Assembly (NCBI GenBank): GCA_007858575.1 | Contig: CP042279.1 | Location: 3,722,501 to 3,786,500 of the forward strand | Origin: Streptomyces sp. WAC08241 | GTDB taxonomy: Bacteria; Actinomycetota; Actinomycetes; Streptomycetales; Streptomycetaceae | Reading direction: 5' to 3' | Length of the DNA: 64,000 nucleotides | Part shown: in pieces, positions 19,413 to 31,000 of the stretch | How the letters are laid out: each line of letters starts with the position of its first letter | Numbering within the stretch: position 1 is the stretch's first letter | Made by a program: the position numbers and the translations under genes | Notes under the pieces: model-generated | Told to the model about the DNA's origin: nothing | What the model saw: the letters and a program-made list of their open reading frames with translations, nothing else | Databases searched by the model: none

Positions 19413-20658
19413 TCATGCGTCTGTCGACGCTCTCCTGCGTACTACCACCGTCACGACGGCGCCCAGGACGGCGACGACGGCGACGGCGCTCGCGGCGACG
19501 GCCCAGAGCGGAAGGCCGCTCTCCTCGGACCCGGTGGCCGACCCGGTCTTCCCGGGTGTCCCGGGGTCCGTGGCCGGGCTCGTGCCGCTTGCCCCCGTGT
19601 TCTCAGGAGAGGGGAAGTCTGCGGTGCGGAGGGGCGGGCGACGCGCGCCCGCGCGGCGAGCAGCGGATTGACGTCCGGTCGCCGGGCTCCCCTTGCCCTC
19701 CAGGAGCACCTGGGCGGGACGTACGGAGCCGTAGCCGATGTACTTGCTGGGGACGGGGCCGTTGTGCCCGGCCGTCTCCAGCATGACCCGGAGGACCTGG
19801 TTGGCGGTCCAGTCGGGGTGGGCGGACCAGATGAGGGCGGCGGTGCCGGAGGCGAGGGCGGTGGCCTGGCTGGTGCCCTGGGTGGCGCAGTACTTGTTCT
19901 TGTTCTCGGTACAGCGTCCCGGGATCTCGACGCCGGGGGCGCTGAGGCCAGGTGCGAACCGTAGTTGGAGAACTTGGCGGTCTTGCCCTTGGTGTCGAGG
20001 GCGCCGACGGCGACGACGCCGGGAATCGCCGCCGGGTACTCCTGGTTCCCTGAGCCTTCGTTACCGGACGCCGCGAAGATCAGGGCCCCTTCTCGCGGGC
20101 GTAGTCCACCGCAGCCTGCCACTCGGCGGTCTCCTTCTCATACGCGGCTCTGCCCAACGAGATGTTGAGGACCCGGGCCCCGTTGTCGACCGCGTACCTG
20201 ATGCCCCGGCTTCCCAGGACGTCCAGCCCCTCGGAGACGAAGTCACCGACCTTGACCGGCAGGATCGTGGCGTCCGGTGCGATTCCCTTGACGCCACCGC
20301 CCGTTCCGTTGCCGGCGATGATGAGGGACATGTTGGTGCCGTGGCGCTCCGTGTCCTCACTGTCCACGCGACCGGGCCCCTCGCCCCCGTCGTAGAAGTT
20401 GCGGCCGGGCAGCACCTTGCCCCGCAGCTCCGACACCGTCGAGTCGACTCCGGTGTCGATCACGGCGACCGTGACGCCCTTGCCCGTGGCCACCTTCCAC
20501 AGCTCGTCCGCCTTCATCGCGTCCAGGTACCACTGACGCGACTGCATGTCGTCCGCCTGTGCCGCCGGCGCCGCGACGGTCCACGTCGCGACGACGGCGG
20601 TCAGGGCGCCGAGCAGTCCGACCGCTCGGCTGCGAACGGCCCGGGTGGGGAGGGACAT
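19413..20658 (-). CDS. mycosin, subtilisin-type protease of the ESX system (copy 1)
   Basis: About 414 residues. Signal peptide (LLGALTAVVATWTVAAPAAQA), then an S8 protease with the full triad: Asp in VTVAVIDTGVDS, His in TERHGTNMSLI, Ser in CATQGTSQATALASG, plus the oxyanion Asn in FAASGNEGSG. A proline/threonine-rich linker follows, then a C-terminal membrane helix (LWAVAASAVAVVAVLGAVVTVVV) and a basic tail, the standard mycosin layout. Breaks near 20090, 19950 and 19640. It lies upstream of the esx pair on the same strand. Mycosins stabilise the ESX complex and cut selected substrates at the outer face of the membrane. Confidence 0.9.
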
Positions 20659-20670
20659 CAGGAAGGGCTC

Positions 20671-22100
20671 CTAGTCGATGACGGGCGGGACGATCCGGCG
20701 CTGTCCCGAGGTCCACGTCTCCTCGTCCTCGGACAAGTAGTCGGGACGGTTGCGCGCTTCGCGGCGCTCTTCCTGCTCCGGGTTGGTCGAGGCCGGGGAC
20801 GGACGAGTCCCGTACCGCCGGTGAAGGCGCGCCCACCCGTGGTGGACGCGGCGGCGGACCCGACGGTTCCGCCCGGCTGGTCGCCAGTCGGCGGCCCGCC
20901 GCACCGGGCGCGCCGACGGGAGTACCGCCGTGCATCCCCGCGCCGGGGCCGTGCATGCCCGCGGCACCACGGCCGAGCTGGGAGGCGGCGCGCTCCTCGC
21001 CGATGACCGTGCCCATGGGCATGCGCCCTATCTGCTGGCCGGCCACGGGACGTCCGGGGACCTGCCGGCCGCCGGTAATGCCCTCGGTCCGGGCACCGGG
21101 GCCCAGCGGGCTGGGGCCCATGAGACCGGGGGCACGGCCGACCGGGCCCGTCGCGGTCGGGCCCGGGACGACCGGACGCCCGAACTGCTGGCCACCCTGG
21201 GGCCCGGTCTGCGGGACGAGGGGCGGAGCGAGCGGTGGAGCACGGGCCCCGGTCCGCTCGTCGTCGGGGGCTGCAGGACCGGGGGCTGTGCCGTGGGCGG
21301 GTCGGCGCCTCCGGCGCGACGGTCACCGAGTCGAGGTTGGTGTCCACCGCCCTGTCCGGCGGCGCGACCGGCGGAGTGGGCAGGGTCGGCGTGGTCGGCG
21401 GTGTCGTCGGCGTCGGTGTCGTCGGCGAGTTCGGTGTCGTCGGCGGGGACAGCGGCGTGACCCGGTCGGTGCCACCGGTGCCCGGCTCGGCGGATCGCAG
21501 GGACGACGAGTGGCCGACCGGGGCGGAGCCCGTACTCGCGCCCGTGCCCGAGGACGTACCGGAGCCGGCTCCGCCTCCGACCCCGTACTCGTGCTCTCCC
21601 TCGCCTCGTCCCACCGACGTGAGCGGCTTGAACTCCGGCTGCCGCTCCGCCCCCATCCGCTCCCGCGTCGCGTCGTAGTACGACGACAGGCGCTGGAGCT
21701 GCTGGATCGCCTCCTGGAGCTTCGGGCCCTTCTCGGACTCGATGCGGGCCTTCTCCTTCTCCGGGTCCGCGAAGCACATGCCCGCCGGCTTCGGCACGGC
21801 GGCCTTCGCCTCGGTGAGGGCCTGGCCGGCGCGCTTCATCTCCTCGGAGACGACCTTGGTGAAGTCGCCGAGGACCAGCGTCTCGGAGACCATGCCGGCG
21901 CCCCACTTGCGGAACGCGTCGCCGCCCGCGCCCTCCCATTCCACACGGCTGATGTAGTGCCGCAGGTCGGAGGCGATGGCGAGGATCTTGGGCACCGCGG
22001 CCGCGAGGGCGGTGCCGCTGCCCGACAGCTCCTCGGGCTTGGCCGCCGCGATCATCGCGTACAGGGCGTCCAGGGACTTCCCCTCGAACTCTCCCGACAT
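20671..22100 (-). CDS. ESX-associated protein: WXG-type N terminus, long Pro/Gly/Thr-rich tail
   Basis: About 475 residues after correction. The first 180 form a helical domain with a W-E-G turn (YISRVEWEGAGGDAFRKWG). Long helices with QLQRLSSYYDATRERM follow. The rest is low-complexity, rich in Pro, Thr and Gly (for example TPTTPPTTPTLPTPPVAPP), ending DYLSEDEETWTSGQRRIVPPVID. Breaks near 21310, 20900 and 20800. ATG at 22098. The layout recalls PPE/EspB-like ESX substrates of mycobacteria, with a folded helical domain and a disordered tail. It precedes the mycosin gene by 12 bases. Likely a secreted substrate; not proven. Confidence 0.7.
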
Positions 22101-22116
22101 CGTGTGTTCCTCCCCG

Positions 22117-22573
22117 TTAGCTGAATCCGCCGGTGTCGGCGGTCCCCTGCGTCGGTGTGGCCGGCTGCTCGGACTTGACGCGCCCCGGCCCTCGGTGCCG
22201 TGGTACTTGTTCTGGTCCTTCTCCACGGACTTCTGGATCGCGGCGAAGCGCTGCCGCTCCTCTTCGTCCACGCCCTCGTAGCCCTTGTCGGCGATCTGGG
22301 CACGGATGCCCATCGCCTCGATCGTCTCCCCGAAGATCTTCGTCAGCTCCTCGAGCCGCGTGCGCACCTTGTCGTACGCCCCGTGCAGCTCGGTCGCGGC
22401 GGCGAAGCCCGTGCCGTACGCGTCCGAGTGATCTTCTGCTCGCCGATCTTCGTGTGCTCGGCGGGCGAGCCCTTCAGCTCGTCGAGCAGTTTCTGCATGC
22501 GCGTCTGGAATGTCCGGAGCGTCACCTCTCCGACTTCCAGGTCCTTCTTGCCGTTCCCGTCCGGCCCTGCCAC
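22117..22573 (-). CDS. small helical ESX-associated protein
   Basis: About 150 residues, GTG start behind a GGGGGAG site. It is predicted all-helical and charged: EVTLRTFQTRMQKLLDELKGSP, then ELHGAYDKVRTRLEELTKIFGETIEAM and a Glu/Arg-rich C terminus with KYHGTEG. No W-x-G turn is visible, but size, helices and position before a WXG-type protein suggest an Esx-like partner. Breaks near 22430 and 22190. The 3' end (GGFS, TAA at 22117) lies 17 bases before the next gene. Role unknown. Confidence 0.65.
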
Positions 22574-22660
22574 GTCAACTCCCCCGTCCCGCAAGAACAA
22601 CGGCCACTCTAGCCACTTGGTACGACAGTTCCAACTGCAAAGTCCTGTTCGGAGGACCGT

Positions 22661-23913
22661 TCATGGGCGTACCCCCTTTCGACGGCGGCTGTCACGGATC
22701 ACGGTGGCCGTTCCGGCGACCACGGCCACCAGGACGCCTCCGATCCCCAACGCGTAGGTGGCCAGCCGTTCGGAGCGTTCCTGGGGCGTCTCCGACAGCG
22801 TCAGGCGGGCCGGCTCCGGGGCCGGCGGCCTGGGCGGGCCGGGGTCGGGCGTGGGCGAGGACGGCGGCGTGCCGGGGAGGTCGGCGAGGGCCCGTACGGG
22901 GTCCACCACGCCCCAACCGACGTGGTTGTCGTGCCCGTTGACGGAGCGGACGGCGGTCTGCTCGATGCGGGCGACGATCTGGGCCGGGGTCCACTTCGGG
23001 TACTTGGCGCGGAGCAGGGCGGCGACGCCGGCGACGTACGGGGCGGAGAAGCTGGTGCCGTTGTCGACGCACTGGCCGCCGCCGGGGACGGTGGAGACGA
23101 TGTCGACGCCGGGGGCGGCGACGCCCACGAAGGTCCCGGACTGGGAGAAGGCGGCGCGTTCGTTGTTGCGGTCGGAGGAGGCGACGGCGAGGACGCCGGG
23201 AAGGCGGCCGGGTAGGTGGTCTTGAGGGCGCCGTCCATGCCGTCGTTGCCCGCCGAGGCGACGACGACGACGCCCTTGGATATCGCGTTCGCCACGGACC
23301 TGGCCAGGGGCGAGTCCGGGCGGAGGGCCTGGGTGGTGTCCTGCGAGATGTTGATGACGTGGGCGTTCTTCGCGACGGCCCAGTCGACGGCCCGGGCCAT
23401 CGTGTCGGTCTTGCCGCTGTTCTTCTCGTCGTTCTGCCGGATCGGGATGATCGTCGCCTCGGGGGCGAGGCCGACGAAGCCGGTGCCCTTGCGGGGGCGG
23501 GCGGCGATGATGCCGGCGACCTTGGTGCCGTGGCCGACCTCGTCGACGGTGCCGTCCGTCTTGCCGCGCTTCTCGTCGCCGGAGCCCGGGTTCTTCCTGT
23601 CGGGCTTGAGGTAGTCCTTGCCCGCCTTGGCGTCGACGGCGGTGCGCAGTTGCGGGTTGACGTCGTCGACCCCGGTGTCGATGACGGCGACCCGGACGCC
23701 CTTGCCCTTGGTGTCCTGCCACAGCTCGTCGAGGAGGACCCGCTGGAGCGGCCAGGGTGCCCTCGATCTGCTTCTTCATGGGGAAGGTGCACTCGCCGCT
23801 GCCGTCGAGGACCGGCGCGTCCCGGCGCGGCGCGGCGGCCGCCGCGGGGCCGCGAGGAGGAGGGCGAGGGTGCCGGCGGTGAGCAGGGCCGCCGTGCGGT
23901 GCGTGGTCGTCAC
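22661..23913 (-). CDS. mycosin, subtilisin-type protease of the ESX system (copy 2)
   Basis: About 417 residues. GTG start and hydrophobic signal (TAALLTAGTLALLLAAP). The S8 triad is intact: Asp in RVAVIDTGVDDV, His in DEVGHGTKVAG, Ser in VDNGTSFSAPYVAG, with Asn in VVASAGNDGMDG. The C-terminal linker is proline-rich (PSSPTPDPGPP). A membrane helix (YALGIGGVLVAVVAGTATV) and a basic tail follow. Breaks near 23860, 23760 and 23205. It follows eccB by 12 bases. It is clearly diverged from copy 1, so the locus carries two different mycosins. Confidence 0.9.
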
Positions 23914-23925
23914 CGGTGCCACCCC

Positions 23926-25467
23926 CTAGGAACCCTGCGGCTGGCGCGCGCTGTTGGTGTCCAGGCGCGGGCCCTTCGAGAGGAACTCGGACCACTCCAT
24001 CGGCACCAGGACCGGGGTGACCTTCTCGTAGCCGAGGCGCTTCTGGGCGTCGCTGGGTTCCGGGCGTCCGTCGCTCTGCGGCTGCTCCCCCGCGCCGATC
24101 TCGGAGCGGTCGGAGTCGCTGTCGCCGTTGGCCTGGACGGCGTACCGCAGGCCGGTGTCGGTGACGAGGAAGAGGGAGCCGTCGGGCGTCTTCTGCCGGC
24201 CCTGGATCTGGGTGTAGAGGAGGCCGGTGCCGGGCGTGACGTACGTGCTGGTGCCCCCGGCGGTGATGTCGGCGGGGTAGTCGCGGCCGGCCCAGGTGGT
24301 GAGGGTCGTCCCGCCCTTCTCGTCGACGTGGGTGAGGACGCTGCAGACGGTGTCGCGGGCGCCGGAGCCGGTGGCGGCGTTGACCTGGCCGGACTTCAGC
24401 CGGGGCCAGCGCACGCCGTCGTGGAAGGGGTGGGGTCCGGGTCGATGGAGGAGGCGTCGACGGTGGTCGCCCTGCCGTCCATGTCGAGGACGCCGGTCTG
24501 CGGGGAGTTGATGAGGAGCCAGGCGGTGAAGGGGTGACCGGCTGGACCTTCCCGGCGAGCACGACGTAGTGCTGGGGGCCGGAGCCGGTCTGGGCGAGGA
24601 GGACCATGCCGATGCGGTTCTCGGTCCCGGTGAGGGTGTTGCCGGGTATGCCGGCGGAGTCCCCGACGCGTCCGTCGAGGTGCGGGAAGTCGATCTCGTC
24701 GCCGGTCTTCAGGGTGGCGAGCCAGTCGTCGGTGACGGGCTGCGGCTCCTTGCCGAGGCCGACGAGGGCGGTGAGGAGTCCGGTGGAGTCGGCCTTCACC
24801 GGGTACTTGGTGCCGGTGTGGTCGACGAGGAACTGCGCGTTCCCCTTCTGGCCCTTGACGTACAGGACCTGTCCGTCCTTGAGCCGGCCGGCGCCCTCGG
24901 TCCGCTGGAGGTCGCGCTCGGCGAAGAGGAAGGTCGCCTTCTGGACCCCGGCGCCCTTGCCGCCGCCGGGCTGCTCGCAGACGGCCCAGCGCTTCGCCCG
25001 GCCCGCGTCGTCCGCCGAGGGCAGCCGGTCGGGGGCGTAGGGGATGCCGAGGATCGGGCCGCGCGGCGGCTTGCCCTCGTCGAGCTTCTTGTCCTCGACC
25101 TGGATGACCTGGAACTTGTCGGGGTCGAGCAGGAGCCGGGCGGAGGCGAGGTTGAGGACGGGGTGGAGCAGGGTCTTCCGGTCCTTGCCCTTGCCGGTCT
25201 CCAGGACGACGTACCGGGTCGTCGACTGCTTGCCGACGATCACGCGGGTGCCGGGGTCGTCCCAGCCCTTGGGGGCGGTGGGCTTGAACATGCCCCAGGC
25301 GCCGAACCCGGCGACGACCAACGCGGCGACGATCACCCCGGGGAGGACCGCGCGCAGCGAGCTTGGCGCCCCTCCTCCGTACCGGAGGGAGAGGGTTGGA
25401 GGAATGCCGCCACCGTGCGCTTCTTCGCAAAGGTGTACGCGTTGAGCTCGTCCCGCCGCGATGCCAT
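23926..25467 (-). CDS. eccB: type VII secretion protein EccB
   Basis: About 514 residues. The N terminus is diagnostic: MASRRDELNAYTFAKKRTV, then PSPSGTEEG and one membrane helix (LPGVIVAALVVAGFGAWGMF), followed by a large extracytoplasmic domain with the repeated VLNLASARLLLDPD, ILGIPYAPDRLPS and TDTGLRYAVQAN elements. Breaks near 25370, 24535 and 24435. EccB joins EccC, EccD and EccE in the ESX membrane complex and spans to the cell-wall side. ATG at 25467; divergent from eccE with a 190-base spacer. The gene has the standard Streptomyces form. Confidence 0.92.
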
Positions 25468-25656
25468 GAGTCCCCATTCTCGTCAGGCGCGATCTTCTCG
25501 CGGGGCGGCCGGGGGATGGCACCCGGGCCCCGGCCGTCGGACCGGCCCCCTACTATGCCTGCTGTCCCGTGGGGTCCGTGGGGCGGGTAGGGTGATCCGG
25601 CCGCCAAAGCCCTGGCGGGCCAGGGTCATCGGGACGGATTGAGGGGATTCTCCATC

Positions 25657-26972
25657 ATGGCTTCCGCGACGCGGAGGCGGCCCGCCGCGGCCTCCGTCTC
25701 CGCACCCCCGTCCGCGACCCCGTCCGCGGGGTCCGGCTCCTCGGTCTCGCCGAGGCTCCAGGCCCGTCCCGGTCATTTCGGTTCGTTCCGATTGCAACAG
25801 CTCGTACTGGTCGAGGTGGCGGCGGCCCTGCTGCTCGTCGCCTGGGTCGTGGAGCCGATGCTGCTGGTCCCGGCGGGCGTGGTGGCCGTCGTGCTCGTCC
25901 TGCTGGCCGTGGTGCGCCGGCACCGGCGTTCCCTGCCCGAGTGGCTCGGCACCTTCCTCGCGCTGCGCGCCCGGACGCGCCGGTCCGCGTCGTTCACGGT
26001 GCCCGAGGGCACCGAGCCGGGCTTCGCGCCGATCGTGGAGTGCGACCCGGCGCTGCGGACCCTCACGTACAGCGACCGCGACCGGCGTCCGGTCGGCATG
26101 GTCGGGGACGGCACCTTCCCGACCGCGGTCCTGCGGGTCGAGTCGGAGGGCACGGCGCTGCGGTCGGACCGGGCGGCGCGGCCGCTGCCGGTCGGGATCG
26201 TCCGGGACGTGCTGAGCGTGGACGGCATCCGGCTGGAGTCGGCGCAGGTCGTGCAGCACACGCAGCCGGCGCCCGCGCCGCACCTGCCGGCGCAGTCGAT
26301 GGCGGCGCGCAACTACGGGCCGCTCCAGGCGCAGACGGGTTCGCCCGCGGTGCGGATCACCTGGATCGCGCTCAAGCTCGACCCCGAGCTGTGCCCGGAG
26401 GCGGTCGCCGCGCGGCGGCGGCATGACGGGCGCGCAGAAGTGCCTGGTGCGCGCGGCGGACCAGTTGGCGAGCCGGCTCGCGGGCGCCGGGTTCCGGGCG
26501 GGCGTGCTGACCGAGCAGGAGCTCACCTCGGCGCTTGCCACGTCCAGTTGCGCGAGCCCGATGGCGATCGCGCAGGCGGGCCGGGGCCGGGCGCAGGAGC
26601 GCCGGACCCAGGAGACCGCCCGGACCTGGCGGGTGGACGACCGCCGGCACACGACGTACTGGTGGGGCGCTGGCCCCAGTTGGGCGGCCGGAACGGCGGC
26701 GCGGGCGCGTCGATGCCGCAACTGGTGGCCCTGCTGACCTCGCTGCCCGCGCTCGCGACGACGTTCAGCCTGACGCTGAGCGGCGGGGACCGGCAGGAGG
26801 TGACGGTGACCGGACACGTACGGATCACCGGGCGCAGCGACGAGGAACTGGTGACCGCGCGGCACGAGTTGGAGCGCGTGCGGCGCGCGGGGTGAGGACG
26901 GGGCTCGTGCGACTGGACCGGGAACAGGTGCCCGGCGTCCTGGCGACGCTTCCGCTGGGTGGTGCGCGCTGA
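25657..26972 (+). CDS. eccE: type VII secretion protein EccE
   Basis: About 438 residues. A disordered Ala/Pro/Ser N terminus is followed by two close membrane helices (LVLVEVAAALLLVAWVV and PAGVVAVVLVLLAVV) and a cytoplasmic domain with SLPEWLGTFLALRAR and ESAQVVQHTQPAP. The C terminus VRLDREQVPGVLATLPLGG is typical of EccE. Breaks near 26420, 26670 and 26890. It ends in a TGA at 26970 that overlaps the ATG of the next gene. EccE sits at the rim of the ESX complex next to EccD and the mycosin. The call rests on topology, locus and C terminus. Confidence 0.82.
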
Positions 26973-27835
26973 TGTCCACCGCGACCTCGCCCGGCGCCCC
27001 CGGTACGCAGCCGGGCGCGGGTGTTCCCGGCGCGTCCGGTGCCTACGGCGCGCAGCCGGCCCCCGGTACGTACGGCGGACGGGCGGCCGCGCCCTCCCCC
27101 GCTCCCTCCCCCGGCCCCCCGCCGGGCGGGGCGGGCGGCCCCGGTTCGGCTTCGGGCTGGTCGGACCGCGCCGCGACCGGCACTCCGTCTCCGTGGAGCA
27201 ACTCGACGCGCTGGCCTCCCGGTGGGCGACGACGGCATGGTGATAGGCGTCGACGCCGAGGGCCGCCCCGCCGTGCTCGGCATCAACCGGCCCGTCCCGT
27301 ACGACGTCGCCCTCATCGGCGGCCTGTGGACCGCGCAGGTCCTGGCGCTGCGGGCCGCCGCGACGGGCGCCCGGGTGGCGGTCGAGACCGGCCGCGCGCA
27401 GGCGTGGACGGCGCTGGCGCAGGCCGCGGGCGGCGGGCAGCCGTGCATCACGCTGCACGACGTGGGCCGGTGCCGCCGCAGGGCGCGTCGGCGGGCAGTC
27501 CGGTGGTCGTGGTGCGCGACTGCGGCATGCGGCCGCCGCGCGGCCGTGTCGTGTCGGCGCCCTGGCAGTCGGTGGTGACGCTGCTCCCCTATCTGAGCCC
27601 GGTCGCGCCCCGCCTCCTGGAGAAGTCCTCCCTGGTCGGGGTCCAGCGGGTGTCCCCGGACGAGGCGGTCCAGATCGGCCGCATCATGAACCTGCCGCGC
27701 CACGAGTACGAGGCGCTGTCCACGCTCGCGGACGGGGTGACCCTCTGGTGCACCCCGGACGACCGCCAGTTTGTGATGACGCAGGCGACGGATGCCGAGA
27801 CCGGATTGTTGGGCGGCGCGCGCCGGATGGACTGA
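26972..27835 (+). CDS. ESX-locus protein of unknown function, coupled to eccE
   Basis: About 287 residues, with the ATG overlapping the eccE stop. The first 60 residues are low-complexity (Ala, Pro, Gly). The rest looks like a folded alpha/beta domain: GVDAEGRPAVLGINRPVPYDV, GGLWTAQVLALRAAATGARVAVETGR, VVVVRDCGMRPP, then a helical C terminus with QIGRIMNLPRHEYEALSTLADG and ending GARRMD. Breaks near 27140-27240 and 27475. No nucleotide-binding or catalytic motif seen. Translational coupling to eccE suggests it belongs to the secretion apparatus, perhaps as a cytoplasmic partner. Confidence 0.7.
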   Translation: MSTATSPGAPGTQPGAGVPGASGAYGAQPAPGTYGGRAAAPSPAPSPGPPPGGAGGPGSASGWSDRAATGTPSPWSNSTRWPPGGRRRHGDRRRRRGPPRRARHQPARPVRRRPHRRPVDRAGPGAAGRRDGRPGGGRDRPRAGVDGAGAGRGRRAAVHHAARRGPVPPQGASAGSPVVVVRDCGMRPPRGRVVSAPWQSVVTLLPYLSPVAPRLLEKSSLVGVQRVSPDEAVQIGRIMNLPRHEYEALSTLADGVTLWCTPDDRQFVMTQATDAETGLLGGARRMD

Positions 27836-28048
27836 GCGGCACGAAGTCGCTCGCGTACGTCCCTTTTGCATCGTTTTGAACGGTGGGGTTCTCACTCGCG
27901 GCGCGGCCGGGTCACTTGGGGACCGGAGCGGGCGCCGGGGGCGGGCGGGAGGGCCCGCCGGGCCTGCCCGCGGGTCGCCCGCGCCGATTAGGCTGGAAGG
28001 GCCCCGCCCACGACGGCACAAGGGTGCTCGACCACACCAGGAGGCAAA

Positions 28049-31000
28049 GTGAACGGCGATCGCGACGAGATCCACGGGGTTGGAATCCACCCGCCGACGA
28101 TCAGTCCGACGCGGATCCCGCCGAGATGACGGGTGAGTTCACCATCGACTACACCCCGCCCGCCTGGTACACGCAGAACGCGGCGGGCGGTACGGGGCGG
28201 GCGGCGCCACTCCCCGCCGCCGAGCGGAGCGCCGCTCCCCGTGCCGGGCCTTCCGGCGGGCAGCGGTTTCGAGCCCCACTGGAGCCCCGCGCCGCCGGTG
28301 ACGCCGACGCCGCCCGCCGCACCGGCGGCACCCGTCGCACCGGCTGAGTCCGTCGCACCTGTCGCGCCTGTCGCACCGGAGCCCGCGCCGCCGGTCACGC
28401 CGGCCGCGGGGTGCCGTCGGCGGCGGTGCCGCCGGTGGACGGCCCTCCGGCAGGCGGATCTCCCACCGCCGGACCGGCGGTTCCGGTGCCGGGCGACCCC
28501 ACGCCGGAGGACCCCACCGCGCCGGGCGACCCGTTGCCCGGCGGCTTCACGGCGGACGCTCCGTCGTCCGGCGGCCCCACCCCCGCCGACGCGTCGTCCG
28601 GCGGCCCCGCGGCCGGCGGTCCGCCGCCCGCCGACTCCCCCTTCGACAACGGCGGCGGAGACGTGGAGAGCGGTGCCACCGTGCGCTTTCTCCCCCGCCG
28701 CGCTCCGGCGCGAGATCGCGGAGCGGACCGCGGCGTCCCCGGCGACCGGCGCCGCCGAGGAGGCGGACGCCCCCACGGGCCCGGACGCCGGTCCGGCCCC
28801 GGTCGAGGACGACCACGCCCCGGCGGATTCCGGCGAGACCTCCTCCGAAGATCCGGAAGGGGCCGGGGAGCCGAGCCGTCCGTGACGGACTCCGCTACGG
28901 ACTCCACGGCGAACTCCCCTACGGACTCCTCGAAGGACCGCGACGAGCCGGCCGGAGCCCCCGACGACACCGCGACCCCGGAGGACCGGCCCGCCGGGGC
29001 CGGAGCGGAGACGACGACGGAGGCGGAGGCCGCGGGCCCGACGGCCGCGCCCTCGGACGCCCCCGCCGAAGCGCCCCCGGCCGCCGCCGGTCCCCAGGGC
29101 TTCGGCCCCGGCGCCGCTCCCGGCCCGTACGACGCCGTCGGCCGGCCGGCCGACGCCCCGGGCGCCTTCCCGGCCCCCGGGAGCCCCGCCGCCCCCGGCC
29201 CCTTCCCGGCCGCCGGTGACCCCGCCCTCCCGGCCCCTTCCCGGCCGCCGGACCGCAGCCCGGGGCCGCGCCCGGACTGCCCCCGCTGCCGCCGTCGTTC
29301 CAGCCCGCCGCGCCCGCGCCCGCGCAGCAGTGGCCCGCGCCGCCGGTCGCGGGCGCCCAGCTGGGGCCCCGGCCGCGCCGCTGCCGCCCACCGCCGCCTG
29401 GCCGTCGTCGGCCTCCGCGCCCGCCGCGCCCGGCCCCGTACCGCCGCAGGCCCAGGAGCCGGGCGGGTACGGCTATCCCCAAGCTCCCCAGGCCCCCAGA
29501 CCCCGCAGGCCCCCCACGCCCCCCAGCCCCCGCACGGACAGCAGCCCCCGGCCCCGCAGGGCGGTTACGGCTTCCCGCACCCCGGGACGCCCCCGCAGCA
29601 GGCCGGTTACGGCTACCCGCAGCAGCAGCCCGGCGGTGTGCCGCCGCAGGCCCGGCAGCCGGGCGGGTACGGCTTCCCGCACCCCGGCGCCGTACCCCCG
29701 CAGGCTCCCCAGCCGCAGCCCCAGCCGCAGCCCCCGGCCCAGCCGCAGCCCCCGCACGACGCGCAGCCGCCCGTCGACCCCCGGACCGGTGCCGCCTGGC
29801 CCTCGCCCGTGACGCACGACCAGCGGGAGCGGTCCGTGCCGGGCGCCCCGCTCGGGTACAACGCGGCCGTCGAGCTCTCCTCCGACCGGCTGCTGCGGAA
29901 CAACAAGCAGAAGCCCAAGTCCAGCCGCACCCCCGGCGCCGCCTCCCGCTTCCAAGCTCGGCGGCAAGAAGGAGGAGGCGGAGCGGCAGCGGAAGCTGGA
30001 CCTGATCCGGACGCCGGTCCTCTCCTGCTACCGGATCGCGGTCATCTCGCTCAAGGGCGGCGTCGGCAAGACCACGACGACCACCGCGCTCGGCGCGACC
30101 CTGGCGACCGAGCGGCAGGACAAGATCCTGGCGATCGACGCCAACCCGGACGCCGGCACCCTGGGCCGCCGGGTGCGGCGCGAGACCGGGGCGACCATCC
30201 GCGACCTGGTGCAGGCGATCCCGTACCTGAACTCGTACATGGACATCCGCCGGTTCACCTCGCAGGCGCCCTCGGGCCTGGAGATCCTCGCCAACGACGT
30301 GGACCCGGCCGTCTCGACGACCTTCAACGACGAGGACTACCGGCGGGCGATCGACGTCCTGGGCAAGCAGTACCCGATCATCCTCACCGACTCGGGCACG
30401 GGCCTGCTCTACAGCGCCATGCGCGGGGTGCTCGACCTCGCCGACCAGCTCATCATCATCTCCACGCCCTCCGTGGACGGCGCGTCCAGCGCGTCGACCA
30501 CCCTGGACTGGCTCTCCGCGCACGGCTACGCGGACCTGGTGCAGCGCTCCCTCACCGTCATCTCCGGCGTCCGCGAGACCGGCAAGATGATCAAGGTCGA
30601 CGACATCGTGCAGCACTTCCGGACCCGTTGCCGCGGGGTCGTGGTCGTGCCCTTCGACGAGCACCTCGCGGCCGGTGCCGAGGTCGACCTCGACATGATG
30701 CGGCCGAAGACCCGCGAGGCGTACTTCCACCTGTCGGCGCTGGTGGCCGAGGACTTCGTACGGGCACAGCAGGCGCAGGGCCTGTGGACCGGCGACGGCC
30801 AGGGCGCGGCGCCGCCGCACATGGCCCCGCCGATGCCGGGACAGCCGTACCCCGGGCAGCAGCAGTACGCCGGACAGCAGCCGGTCCCGGGCCGATTCGC
30901 CCCGCCCCAGCCGATGCCCGGCCGGCCGGGACAGCCCGGCCAACCCGGTCACCCCGGCCGGCCGCTGCCGGGGCAGTTCGCGCCCGGTCAGCCCTCCCCC

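Noticed and set aside
28100..29900. Several small separate proline-rich genes
   Set aside because: Frames succeed each other without ribosome-binding sites or stops in a consistent order; one long EspI-like protein explains them.
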